In this document: positions 1 through 9,829 of the stretch, piece after piece
Position numbering within the stretch: position 1 is the first letter of the stretch
How the letters are laid out: each line of letters starts with the position of its first letter
Assembly: GCA_963921795.1 (NCBI GenBank)
Contig: OY997643.1
Location: forward strand, 11,542,052 to 11,606,051
From: Nannobrachium achirus
Taxonomy: Eukaryota; Chordata; Actinopteri; Myctophiformes; Myctophidae
Direction of reading: 5' to 3'
DNA: 64,000 bases
Program-made: the position numbers and the translations under genes
The notes under the pieces: model-generated
Databases searched by the model: none
Told to the model about the DNA's origin: nothing
Seen by the model: only the letters and a program-made list of their open reading frames with translations

Positions 1-169
1 CATTGCAACGCCCAGCGACCAGAATGGCATGATTCAAGCACTAGGTGGGAATGAACCGTGAGCACAGAATACCTAATTCTGTACATGGCACATGGAGGAT
101 GGAGATGTTTATTTACACTTAAGTAATCCAGTGTTTGACTGTCGTGTTATTTTATTTTTCTGCTCCCAG

Positions 170-679
170 ACATCCTGCACATGGTTGTGTGTAAAGAGGA
201 GGTTTCTCCTCAACAGGAGATGAGCTCCAGTCTGCTCCAGGAGGAACCAGAGCCTCCACACATCAAGGAGGAACAGGAGGAACCAGAGCCTCCACACATC
301 AAGGAGAAACAGGAGGAACCAGAGCCTCCACACATCAAGGAGGAACAGGAGGAACCAGAGCCTCCACACATCAAGGAGGAACTGGAGGAACCAGAGCCTC
401 CACACATCAAGGAGGAACAGGAGGAGCTACTTCAAAGACCAGAGGAGCCTGGTGGGTCAACGTCGACATTACCAGCTGTGAAAAGTGAAGACCATGATGA
501 AAACAATTCTTCGCACAGTTCTGGAGTTGAAGTGGAGCTTGGATCTGACTCTGAAGTCACTGAAGACAGTGACGATTGGGAGGAGACCAGTGGAGGTCAG
601 TCAGTGTTAAACACAGGGGAAAGAAACTGGGAGTTGGAATAAAAGTGGTTCATGAAAAATACAATTAAATCAGCTTTTA

Positions 680-721
<42 letters not shown>

Positions 722-1578
722 GAGACACTGGAGAAAAACCTTTCCACTGTGAACATTGTGACAAGAGTTTCAGTGAGTCATCTACCCTGAAGAGCCACCT
801 GCATACCCACACCGGAGAAAAACCTTTTCACTGTAAACATTGTGACAAGAGTTTCAGTGTGTCATCTAACCTGAAAAGACACCAGCGTGTCCACACCGGA
901 GAAAAACCTTTTCCCTGTAAACATTGTGACAAGAGTTTCAATCAGTCATCTACCCTGAAAAGACACCAGCGTGTCCACACCGGAGAAAAACCTTTTCCCT
1001 GTAAACATTGTGACAAGAGTTTCAAAATGTTATCAGACCTGAAAATCCACCAGCGTGTTCACACTGGAGAAAAACCTTTTCACTGTAAACATTGTGACAA
1101 GAGTTTCAGTGAGTCATCTACCCTGAGGAAACACGAGCGTGTTCACACTGGAGAAAAACCTTTTCACTGTGAACATTGTGACAAGAGTTTCAATCAGTCA
1201 TCTACCCTGAAGAAACACGAGCGTGTTCACACTGGAGAAAAACCTTTTCACTGTGAACATTGTGACAAGAGTTTCAGTGTGTCATGTTCCCTGAAGAAAC
1301 ACCAGGGTGTCCACACTGGAGAAAAAACTTTTCCCTGTAAACATTGTGACAGGAGTTTCAATCGGTCATCACACCTGAAAACCCACACGCGTGTCCACAC
1401 TGGAGAAAAACCTTTTCCCTGTGAACATTGTGACAAGAGTTTCAATTATTCATCACACCTGAAAAACCACACGCGTGTTCACACTGGAGAAAAACCTTTT
1501 CACTGTAAACATTGTGACAAGAGTTTCAATCAGTCATCTACCCTGAAGAAACACCAGGGTGTCCACAGAAAAACCTGA
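170..1578 (+). CDS. C2H2 zinc-finger protein, copy 1 (5' part outside window)
   Basis: Nuclear C2H2 zinc-finger protein of the expanded teleost type, probably a DNA-binding transcription regulator; its target cannot be read from sequence. Two exons are visible, 170-595 and 722-1578. The intron has canonical GT (596-597) and AG (720-721), and splicing joins a split glycine codon in frame, giving 423 residues from the ATG at 181. The first exon encodes five acidic 12-residue repeats (core [12 protein letters not shown]) and a Ser/Asp/Glu-rich tail. The second encodes ten C2H2 fingers with TGEKP-type linkers. Exon 170-595 needs one base from an upstream exon, the phase seen in the 14331 and 41970 exons, so the real start probably lies left of the window. 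Unspliced reading stops at 640-642. A paralogue lies at 42002-44320. Confidence 0.87.
241..420 (+). repeat. In-frame 36-bp tandem repeat (5 units) in zinc-finger gene 1
   Basis: Five consecutive 36-bp units encode the 12-residue acidic repeat with core [12 protein letters not shown]. Small substitutions (KEKQ, KEEL) separate the units. The same array, also five units, occurs in the paralogue at about 42820-43000, so the unit number has not changed since the duplication. Confidence 0.9.
684..719 (+). repeat. (CT)n microsatellite serving as polypyrimidine tract
   Basis: An uninterrupted CT run ends directly at the AG acceptor of the zinc-finger exon at 722. The paralogue has the same arrangement at 43258-43291 with a slightly shorter run, so the splice-site pyrimidine tract is itself a length-variable microsatellite. 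Confidence 0.85.
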
Positions 1579-1587
1579 TTGATGTCA

Positions 1588-1644
1588 CTACTTGACACAC
1601 TGAAACACTTGTTACACTAACAAGTGTTTCAGTGTGTCAAGTAG
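1588..1644. other. Perfect 27-bp stem-loop downstream of the zinc-finger stop codon
   Basis: Arms 1588-1614 and 1618-1644 are perfect reverse complements around a 3-base loop (CAC). The matching site after gene 2 (about 44329-44365) has only the right arm plus a short CTACTTG at the left, so the left arm was probably copied by fold-back template switching. The right arm still reads like a decayed zinc-finger segment. Confidence 0.85.
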
Positions 1645-1710
1645 TCTGAAGGCACACTGTAAACCCGGGAACATGACGGTCGTGAGCGTTTACACATATC
1701 CATATACTGT

Positions 1711-1750
1711 ACGATGCGAGGCGTTGTGAGCATGTAGATCGGCTATTTTC
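1711..1750. repeat. Half copy of the AGATCTACAAGC hairpin module
   Basis: Right half of the recurring hairpin: a GCGAGGCGTTGTGAGC core followed by TGTAGATCGGCTATTTTC. It joins directly to a sequence (1751-1788) shared with the copy at 13154-13190. See the finding on the hairpin module. Confidence 0.7.
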
Positions 1751-1788
1751 ACAATAGAACCGTGTTATACAAAATTCCTCAATTCTTA

Positions 1789-3255
1789 AGCTCTGTCCAC
1801 ACCGGCGAATTAGCGAAAGCGACGTGAATAAGCGAACCAAAAAGGCGAAGAATTCGCCATTCGCCCTTTTCCATACACACCAAAAAGCGACGCGAATATG
1901 CGTATAATATTTGCTTAATTCGCCTAAAAACGAGGGGGCGATATCTGCCTGCATAGCCACAGGAGAAAGGAGAAGAAAGGAGAGAGAGTAGACAGGGGGC
2001 AGAGTAGACAGGGTCGGTCAGTGTTTTATCATAGCCGGGTCGGAATGGCCGCATCACCCTCGGAATACGGGGCTGTCAATCATTATGTGTATTACCCGAG
2101 AGGACCCGTACTGTGTGTGTACTTTCTACTTTTTATGCAAACTGTAAAGCAATCAATCAATGTGTGTGTGCGCGCTGGCGTGCGCTATAAGGAACGAACT
2201 ACTGGAGTTCCGTGTGTGCTGTGTTTAGGCTGGCCTGACCTAGGATCATGGTCTGTTAGCCGTGAGGCAGCGAGATGAATGGCTGTGTAACAGTGAGATG
2301 ATAATGCTGGTCTAGGATCAGTTTAACAGCAGGGGGAAAAGATCAATTGGTGCGTGCGTAATGCATGCGTAATGTAGCCTGCTGCCAGGATGATGAGAAA
2401 GCCGCGTACAAGTTAAACCATGACTTACCTCTCTGTAGTTAGAAAATAGCCTAAAAGTATTCCTTTTAATCTCTGGCTTTTGTTTCGATCTTAATATTAT
2501 AGATTCCTTGGTAGCCTTCTTCTGCCTGTCAATCAGTTAACAGCGCACGCTGCACGGCTGCAATGAGTTACATGAGAGAGGGTTTTAATAATGATTAAAT
2601 GATCGGGTCTCTCGGAAATAAAAGGATTTCGGGACAACATGTTATGGGTTTCGGTCTGTAAAAAAAGAAAGTCAGTGTAAAGTAACTAAAAGTAGCCTAC
2701 ATTTACTTGAGTAGCCTGTAGGCCTACTTGTAGATCAGTCCAATTTCCAGTAGCCTACTTTCCTTCTACTCCACTACACTTCGGATCCTTTTGTATTTAA
2801 TACCCAGCGATTTATTTTAAAACATTAGTCTTTTTGCAGTTATAAATTAGCCTAAAACATACCATATGCTTTTACCAGTAATACATTCGAGTAGTTTTTA
2901 CAAGCTGCTTGTAACAAGCAGCCACGCTGCCACACAGAGAGAGACACGGAAAAGGAGAAAAACACCGTTCCCCTCGGCCTCAATGTAACGTGAAGGTCCC
3001 TCCACCATTCTCTCTCTCTCTCTCTCTCTTGAAATAGGGTAGAGTGAGCTTACTTTGATACAGAGAGAGAGAGGAATTCGCCTTTGAACGTTCGCTAAAT
3101 TCGACACAAGGGCGAATAAAAAACAGACCCCTTTTCGCTTTTTCAAAATTCGCGTTTGGTGTGGATGCTTCCATTGACTTTATAAGGTTTTTTAAAAAAG
3201 GCGAATTATACGCTAATTCGCTATTCGCCAATTCGCCCTCTGTGTGTACGAACCT
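1789..3255. mobile_element. PIF-Harbinger-like non-autonomous element, TTA target duplication
   Basis: Flanked by TTA at 1786-1788 and 3256-3258. The ends are imperfect inverted repeats: left AGCTCTGTCCACACC, right end read in reverse AGGTTCGTACACACA. Both ends hold clusters of subterminal GCGAAT/ATTCGC words. The surrounding sequence (ATTCCTCAA before, AGTGCTCGTCAG after) is continuous in the copy at 13168-13200, which acts as an empty site. No transposase reading frame is seen. The interior has short (CT)n and (GA)n runs near 3010-3072. A 3-bp TWA duplication is typical of PIF-Harbinger, but the family is inferred. Confidence 0.6.
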
Positions 3256-3338
3256 TTAGTGCTCGTCAGTGTGCCGGGTTCCCAGTTTAAAACATGATTA
3301 TTTCGGGGGTCACGGCCTGAAAAGGTTGAGAACCACTG
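3256..3338 (-). mobile_element. hAT-type terminal fragment (continues from 1751-1788)
   Basis: Read on the minus strand this begins CAGTGGTTCTCAACC, a classic hAT terminal inverted repeat, followed by a C-rich stretch. Related ends occur at about 6180-6230 and 13205-13270. No opposite terminus is found, so only one end survives. The unit 1711-1788 plus 3256-3338 was split by the Harbinger-like element. Confidence 0.55.
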
Positions 3339-3569
3339 GCATACACTACCTGTCTTGTAATGACTTGTCGATTTTTTCATTAATGACCTAGTAGGTACTA
3401 GACCAATATAAGTAGAATTACATGTGGCTCTGTTTGAATTACATTTCACCACATTGACCACCATGATTCTCTAGTCTGTTGCATTACAGGCAAATGTTGG
3501 ATATTCCCAGAAATAATAATGAAATGCGCCCGGGAAGACTTTATGTTAATATTACTTACCTTGGTTGAT
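3339..3569. other. No recognisable feature
   Basis: AT-rich unique-looking sequence between two repeat fragments; no reading frame, RNA signal or repeat structure is apparent. Confidence 0.5.
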
Positions 3570-3958
3570 CAGGGGTCAGCAACCTTTTTGACATGAAGGG
3601 CCATGTTTTCATTTTCCTGATAGTCAGTGTGACATTTCAACAATTTAGTTTAATTATTACATCAAAATTAAATATTTAGAAGTGATTTTGAATGTCCATA
3701 TAGGCTATACAGCATTTATTTAGGTCATTCTTTAGACATATTTTCAGTCACATCAGGTTGTAATGAACGTCAGAGCAAACCCATCTCCCAGACTCCCTCC
3801 CCAGTCAGAGTTAGGAGTTCATTATGTGCAGGATGTCATTTGTATAGAGATTTTAGTTTATTTTAATTTCAAAATAAAGATTCTCTCTCACAAACACTTC
3901 TGCCAGTGTGCCAGTAATCACCCTCCCCTGTGCCAGTGTTGGCACTGTGCCTAAGGTT
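3570..3958. mobile_element. hAT-like element, left end only clear
   Basis: Begins CAGGGGTCAGCAACC, typical of hAT terminal repeats. The right side has AAGGTTGCC, which resembles the inverse, but the terminal CCCTG is lost. No transposase is encoded. The right boundary is uncertain. Confidence 0.4.
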
Positions 3959-3990
3959 GCCCTAAATAGTGCAAACTGACTGTGGAAAGT

Positions 3991-4016
3991 GGACTGACTG
4001 ACTGACTGACTGACTC
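3991..4016. repeat. (GACT)n microsatellite
   Basis: About six tandem GACT units. Confidence 0.9.
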
Positions 4017-4280
4017 ATCAAATGGAATTTGGCCCAAATCATGCATCTACACACAAACACTATGTTTCACACAGCATATTTCAGAGAAAAACTTTTTTTT
4101 ATTGTGATTTTTCAAATAGATTTAGAAATGAACAGTGTTTCATAAATTTAGATTCTTCTTATAATAATAATAATAATAAAAGAAAGAGATTCTGGTTCTG
4201 ATTCCTGATTTGGATTCTAAACGAAACAAATTGTATTTGTGTGTATTCTACCAGTACTGACTAGAATAGATAGTCAATAG

Positions 4281-4394
4281 TGACTGTTGGTTAATGTGTG
4301 TTTTCTACAGTGCAGTGACTGTTGGTTAATATGTGTTTTCTACAGTGCAGTGACTGTTGGTTAATATGTGTTTTCTACAGTGCAGTGACTGTTG
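4281..4394. repeat. 35-bp tandem repeat, 3.3 units
   Basis: Units begin TGACTGTTGGTTAAT at 4281, 4316 and 4351, with a partial unit from 4386. Each unit ends TTTTCTACAGTGCAG. The three full units differ by a single visible substitution (GTGTG versus ATGTG), so the array looks recent. Confidence 0.9.
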
Positions 4395-4884
4395 TTTAGG
4401 CTACAATGTCCAGATACTTCCAACCTAAACCGCTGAAAGGCTAAAGAAATCCAGCGGACTAATCAATGTATCCATCTATCTACAAATGATCAACATGAAT
4501 AATATGGCTTTTATTGTGGGCTCGCCTGGAAGGCGAGAACACTTTATTATCTTCATTCTTTATAGAGTGAGTTCCGTCGCAGACAGTACAAAGGCAGGGC
4601 CCTTAGCCAATGAGGTGCAATTGAGGTGTGGAAAATCTGGGAGTGGTGTTAGCTGGAGTATTGGTTGAGCTTCACATGACAGTTGGCACGCTGCAGAATA
4701 TAGTCACGAGCGAGCCCACACTGTTTCGTAGGAACAGTATCTCTAGTTACTATTATTATTATCGCCAGTTATTAAATATACATACAGTATTTTGGAAGTT
4801 ATATGTAATAATAAAATAAACATTATTAAGTTGTATCAATTTAAGTTGAAACATGTCATTAGGATGTAAAACATTCTTTCACCC
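4395..4884. other. No gene; small hairpin near 4521
   Basis: No convincing reading frame. A short CTCGCC/GGCGAG hairpin lies near 4521-4537. A CAAT/TATTA-rich stretch follows. Nothing else is recognised. Confidence 0.4.
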
Positions 4885-5004
4885 TGCATGCATTGTGACA
4901 GACACTGGATGTTGGTGTATTTTCTGTAAGCTAAATAAGTCGCTCTGCCCCAAGTAACCCATGTAAACCCGGGAACATGACGGTCGTGAGCGTTTACACA
5001 TATA
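4885..5004 (+). repeat. Duplicated zinc-finger 3' flank
   Basis: Closely matches 44421-44543, the sequence just downstream of zinc-finger gene 2, including the shared motif GGGAACATGACGGTCGTGAG. A shorter copy of the same flank sits at 1661-1710. It shows that this part of the left block is collinear with the right block. Confidence 0.8.
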
Positions 5005-5781
5005 CACTCGCCACAAAAAGTTCGGAAATCTAACTTTGGTCAATTATATCTCCCCTTTAATAAACCCAAATGGTATTGTGTTTTATATCATTTTCATTGC
5101 TGATTTGTCACCTTTACAACGAGAAACAGCTTGTAAGCATCGGGCATTCGAGGCATGAGCTACACAGCCAAACGTGGGGGTTGCGCTGACCAAAAATTTG
5201 CCAACATTCGGTCCATTATATCCCCCCTTTAATTGTGCCAAATGGTATTGTGTTTGATATCATTGTTATCGTTGATTCGTCACCTTTACAATCAGGTACA
5301 GTTTGTAAGGATCTGGCATTTGTGGAATGAGAAACACAGCCAAACGTGTGGGTAGCGCTCCTCCAAAAATTGTCAAAATGGCCTGGCAGGCCTGCAATAC
5401 TGTTCTTTTGGTCTGCACCTTTGTTACTTGGGGCATTGAATGATTGCACTCTCTCACAGTAATAAGGAAAAGAAAAAACAACACATATTGGCAATTTTTA
5501 CACTTTATTAATGTTAAGCTCAGTGTCAGGGAAGCCCAAAACGAGAGTAAATGCCAGCAGAACAGTATATTGCAAGCCATTTTGGCAAAATTCTGGTCGG
5601 CGCTACCCACACGTTTGGCTGTGTAGCTCATGCCTCGAATGCCCGATGCTTACAAGCTGTACTTCGTTGTAAAGGTGACAAATCAACGATAAAAATAATA
5701 TAAAACACAATACCATTTGGGTTTATTAAAGGGGAGATATAATCGACCAAAGTTAGATTTCCAAACTTTTTGTGGCAAGTT
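5005..5781. mobile_element. Mariner/Tc1-like MITE with about 190-bp terminal inverted repeats
   Basis: TA dinucleotides flank the element (5003-5004, 5782-5783), and the uninterrupted sequence is present at 44533-44548. The ends are CACTCGCCACAAAAAGTT and its near complement. The left terminal repeat (about 5005-5190) and right terminal repeat (about 5590-5781) are inverted copies. A third, diverged copy of the left repeat lies in direct orientation at about 5205-5370. No transposase is seen. A TA target and long TIRs fit the Tc1/mariner group. Confidence 0.72.
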
Positions 5782-5783
5782 TA

Positions 5784-6550
5784 CATATACTGTATTAGGA
5801 ACAATAGAGGCCCTAGTATGCTTCCTTGAGGAACGCCACAGCTTACAGGGGAAGAGACAGGGTACCGTTCACCTCCACCACCTGTTCCCTCCCCACCAGG
5901 AAATAGTGCATCCAGCTCACCGCAGCGCTAACAAGACTGCTAGCTTTTAATTGATCAATCACAGGGTTCCCACGGTCATGAAATTCCTGGAAATATTTTG
6001 AAATTAGAAAAATATTTTTCCAGTACTGGAAACGTTTTGGAATTTATCAAGGGTCCTGGAAGGTCCTGGAAAAAATAGCTATGCAATGTCTTTGGTTATT
6101 GATTTTGTTAATACCTCTGAAATGACAAATTAAACATGGGCCAAATTGTCAAATATTAGAGTCAGAAATTGTGAAAATAGCATGATTATTTGGGGGGTCA
6201 CGGCCTGAAAAGGTTGAGAACCACTGGCATACACTACCTGTCTTTGGGCATTGCGCATAGGAGTAAATAAGCGACCTGTTATTGAGCTGAATTATTGTTA
6301 TATAGTCCTGGAAATTGGCTTAAATATTCTGGAAAAGTTTGGGAAATGAATTGGTATAAATGTGTGGGAACCCTGCAATCAGAATGGAGTGATTTATGGT
6401 GTAAAATGCCTTCTGGAGGTCCAGCATGACTGCAATGCTGCAATATTTGCCCAAATCGACCTTAGATTTGATGCGGTCGTTCAAATAGAGAAGGCGTGTG
6501 TCAGTGGAGTGGGATTCTCTGAAGCCAGATTGTCAGAAATGAACATTTAG
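5784..6550 (-). pseudogene. LINE family A reverse-transcriptase fragment, antisense, split by a MITE
   Basis: The minus strand of 5784-5950 and 6376-6550 matches the reverse-transcriptase region of the LINE at 29204-30529, from the GFRESHS region to the GPLLF region. It is split by the MITE at 5962-6375. The collinear fragment at 44545-45575 lacks that MITE. No complete domain survives. Confidence 0.65.
5962..6375. mobile_element. hAT-like MITE with 6-bp target duplication, copy 1
   Basis: Begins CAGGGTTCCCACGG and ends GTGGGAACCCTG. CAATCA flanks both sides (5956-5961 and 6376-6381). The interior is rich in CCTGGAAA/TTTCCAGG words and includes part of another hAT terminus (about 6180-6230). 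A second copy at 12967-13420 also has a 6-bp duplication, GTTATT. Six-base duplications are unusual for hAT, so the subgroup (perhaps hAT6) is inferred. Confidence 0.65.
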
Positions 6551-6612
6551 GCTGAAACGACAACACAACACAAGTCCTGGGAACTTGTTTCCATTGTGGT
6601 CCTATTGTAGAG

Positions 6613-7181
6613 CAGGGGTTTTCAAAGTGGGTGACGGGGCACCCTGGGGTGCCGCGACGGCAGTCCAGGGGTGCCGCAACATAATTTGATAATATTTGGA
6701 ATTTATTTGGACACTTGAAAAAAAATATTTAGTACCATTTTTAACTTGAAAGTTATTTTCAGTCAGTTCTAACCAAAATTACTGTTATCGCAACGTTTTT
6801 CCTCGCAACATAATCACTAAAATATCGTCACTGTCGGGCAGAAACCTTGTATCTCCAAGTTTCAAATGTGTACGTCTTTTGTTAAAGCAAAGCCCTGCTT
6901 CATCATACAAGACTGTCGCATAAAACAGCCGATCTACAAGCACACAACGCCTTGCATCGCGAGGCGTTGTGTGCTTGGAGATCTGCTGTTTTCACTAGTT
7001 TAGTACATTTTATAGATGATAAATACAAAACTAACGGTTTTGGACATACAAGGTTTCCACCGACAACGATGATATGCTATAAATATAAGGTGCTGGGAGT
7101 GAAAATTATAATGTAGGGGTGCCTCGGATTAAAAATTATTCATGGGGTGCCCTGAGACATAAAAAGGTTTGGGAACCCCTG
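6613..7181. mobile_element. hAT MITE with hairpin module inside, copy 1
   Basis: Begins CAGGGGTTTTCAAAGTGGG and ends TTTGGGAACCCCTG. GTAGAG-type flanks (6605-6612 and 7182-7189) are an imperfect 8-bp duplication. The interior carries a complete copy of the hairpin module at 6922-6992. A second, shorter copy is at 53093-53541. No transposase is encoded. Confidence 0.7.
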
Positions 7182-7313
7182 CAGTAGAGCATTTGTAAGT
7201 TCCTAAAGTATTTCCCAATACAATCACATCAACCTGTATTAGGAAATACCTTTGATCTAGCCAGCATGTCAACATGATGCTCTGTAGTCTGTTCTATGAA
7301 GGTGTCCCTCACT

Positions 7314-7370
7314 GAAAATAGCAGATCTACAAGTTCACAACGTATCTCACTGTGAGCTTGTAGATTTTGT
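7314..7370. repeat. Hairpin module, shared by both duplicated blocks
   Basis: GAAAATAGCAGATCTACAAG, a core, and TGTGAGCTTGTAGATTTTG form an imperfect hairpin. The collinear copy in the right block is at 50066-50122, so the module was present before the block duplicated. Confidence 0.7.
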
Positions 7371-7491
7371 AGAAACTTCATCTTCTTGTTCTTATTTTAT
7401 TGACTGAGTGAAAACTGGATTTGTTGACGACATCCACTTGCATTTGTTCATGTTGTCCACACGAGGGCGACAAAGACTGTTGAATTTAAAC

Positions 7492-7575
7492 ATTGATTGA
7501 TTGAAGACTTTATTCTAGGTTTGCATAGGAAAAAGGTACATGACAGTAGGCCTACAGTTCACTAGTACAAGGTAA
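7492..7575 (-). mobile_element. LINE family A 3' tail, antisense
   Basis: The minus strand reads as the 3' end of LINE family A (TACATTTTTCCTATGC-type sequence, AATAAAGTCTTC, then AATC units) and matches the sense copies at 10330-10480 and 30740-30812. The same tail is in the right block at 50257-50345. Confidence 0.7.
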
Positions 7576-7708
7576 TCTAAAAGGATAAACACCACAAGAA
7601 AGCTTAAGTCAAGCACGGTTTGGGTACAGCAAGTTGTGCAGCAAATACTGGGACCTGATGGTAGGTGTGGCGCTCCACCTCAGCAATCCATCTCCCAGGG
7701 GTCTAGCG

Positions 7709-8166
7709 CAGGGGTCTTCAACAGGGGGTCCGTGGGGATACAGCAGGGGGTCCCTGAAATTGTTTGAGAAAAAGGGGGGGAAAAAAAAGTAAAATATGTA
7801 TTATTTGTCATTAAATATAAAAAACATGATTCTGTCTCTTTTGAATAACTTGTATACTTGATTATTGTGCAACTGACAGATTGTTAGTGATAGATTGATA
7901 ATTTGATAGTATTGACATTGGTTCTCAGTTAATAAGGTATGTTTATAAATGGCAGTGGTATGACCACTTGTACACGCGAGTTTAAAATAAAAACATGACT
8001 ATATGAATCTATTATTTTAATAGCATAGTCTTGAATGCACAATAACATGGTATGTTTGCACATGAAACACAATTGTATACATAAATATACAATAGGTCCT
8101 ATGTGTTGTAGCCCCACCCCCACCCTACGAGATAGGGGGTCCCTGCTCCATCTCCCCATCAGTTTG
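7709..8166. mobile_element. hAT MITE, copy 1 (right end replaced)
   Basis: Starts CAGGGGTCTTCAACAGGG after GTCTAGCG (7701-7708). The collinear copy at 50881-51326 keeps the right end GACCCCTG and is followed by CTCTAGCG, so the duplicated target was an 8-mer of type nTCTAGCG. Here the right end is lost near 8166. Confidence 0.65.
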
Positions 8167-8352
8167 GCCCCAGAAAACGATGGTTTAGTGATGAAAAGTG
8201 AGTCATCACTTTTCACCGTTTTGTGGGCGTTTTCTTGGGCCACTTATAGCCCAAGAAATGTTTTTTGTGCAAAACAAATGCTTGCAATGGATTCAGCATC
8301 ACGACAAACCCCTAGTTAGACCCCTCACATCCTACTTAAAGCAAATTTTTAT
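8167..8352. other. Short hairpin; no gene
   Basis: TGAAAAGTGA and TCACTTTTCA form a perfect 10-bp hairpin around GTCA near 8192-8215. The sequence departs here from the right block. No coding sequence is supported. Confidence 0.4.
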
Positions 8353-9238
8353 CTGGGTATTTTCCTCCTTTATAGAAAGTCGATGGGAGCCCAACTTGAT
8401 TTGGCCGCTGTGACGACCCAGAAGGTCGCCGACTCAGGTGCCCTAGCTAAATCATTAGAGCATGCCCTGGGCTACATCTGTGCGAAATTTGGCGCTTTTA
8501 GACTAATATAGCGCAAAATATCCCTAACGCCCCCGACTATATGCAAATAGTTGATAAACAAACTGTCATCTAATAGTTTCTATATTTAAAATAAATAAAT
8601 AAATAAATCACGACACTGATGGGTTTTAGATTAATTCCCATATTTGTAATTTATAATCCTTATCCTTTCACAGAAGACTCAGCTTCTACCCACAGAGTAA
8701 AACCACAGTTAGAGTCAGAGTCCAAGAAAGGAGACCACACCATGTACGTCCGTTTGAAATAATTGTATTAAGAGAATAGTGCAGAGTACAACGTACTGGG
8801 TATTTTCCTCCTTTATAGAAAGTCGATGGGAGCCCAACTTGATTTGGCCGCTGTGACGACCCAGAAGGTCGCCGACTCAGGCGCCCTAGCTAAATCATTA
8901 GAGCATGCCCTGGGCTACATCTGTGCGAAATTTGGCGCTTTTAGACTAATATAGCGCAAAATATCCCTAACGCCCCCGACTATATGCAAATAGTTGATAA
9001 ACAAACTGTCATCTAATAGTTTCTATATTTAAAATAAATAAATAAATAAATCACGACACTGATGGGTTTTAGATTAATTCCCATATTTGTAATTTATAAT
9101 CCTTATCCTTTCACAGAAGACTCAGCTTCTACCCACAGAGTAAAACCACAGTTAGAGTCAGAGTCCAAGAAAGGAGACCACACCATGTACGTCCGTTTGA
9201 AATAATTGTATTAAGAGAATAGTGCAGAGTACAACGTA
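8353..9238. repeat. 443-bp tandem duplication, near-identical units
   Basis: Units 8353-8795 and 8796-9238 both begin CTGGGTATTTTCCTCC and end CAACGTA. One substitution was noticed (AGGTGCCC versus AGGCGCCC). Each unit has an (AAAT)n stretch and the words GACGACCCAGAAGGTCG. The unit is not recognised and encodes nothing convincing. It could be a recent tandem duplication or an assembly artefact. Confidence 0.92.
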
Positions 9239-9829
9239 CAGTACAGCAAATTCACCCATCGTGCCTTCTCTGGCTCATAGACAGTTGACATGATTTTATA
9301 TAGTTACTGTAAAACAGTAGTAGGATGATGTAATATCGTGACCGTGGTCACCTCATCGGCTGACCTGATCTTTATCATAACCTGACCGAGCCCGATGATG
9401 GCAGCAGTGCGTATGCCTGGCTGCGCTGCATATCGCTCTTCTACCTTCATCTGGGATCCCTCCGGCAGACTCGATGTAAGGGGCGGGCCATTTTTTGAAA
9501 TTCTTTAGCAGGTGATTGGATGGGGCCGTCTCTCAATCACAGTCTGGGAGTGCCAACTGGCTTTACGAGCGTTATCAACTCCCGCCAAGAGATCTCAGAT
9601 GGTAAAGTAGGGCGGTAGCCTACGCACTACTGCCACCATCTGACGCAAGTGGGACTGAGTCACTAGGGCCCAAGGTGGAGGGGCCCTAGTAACTTTAGCT
9701 ATTGGAAAAATAGCAAATATATGCGAGCTTGTAGATCTGCTATTTTTTCAAAGTTGTGAAAATGTGTGCAAATATTGAATATGGGCCCCTGTGTATTTTT
9801 TAAGCAAACATTTTGTAACTAAAATTTTG
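9239..9829. other. No gene; hairpin half-module at 9724-9749
   Basis: No supported reading frame. GCGAGCTTGTAGATCTGC with a T-rich end at 9724-9749 is a right half of the hairpin module. The rest is unrecognised. Confidence 0.45.

Noticed and set aside
109-410. Minus-strand open frames rich in [12 protein letters not shown] or MCGGSGSS
   Set aside because: They are antisense to the 36-bp acidic repeat of the zinc-finger exon; the same artefact recurs at 42685-42983.
4281-4394. CRISPR-like direct repeat array
   Set aside because: Units are contiguous with no spacers, and the window is clearly eukaryotic.
8353-9238. Pair of LTRs of a small retroelement
   Set aside because: The two units are directly adjacent with no internal sequence, no primer-binding site and no TG...CA ends at the unit borders.
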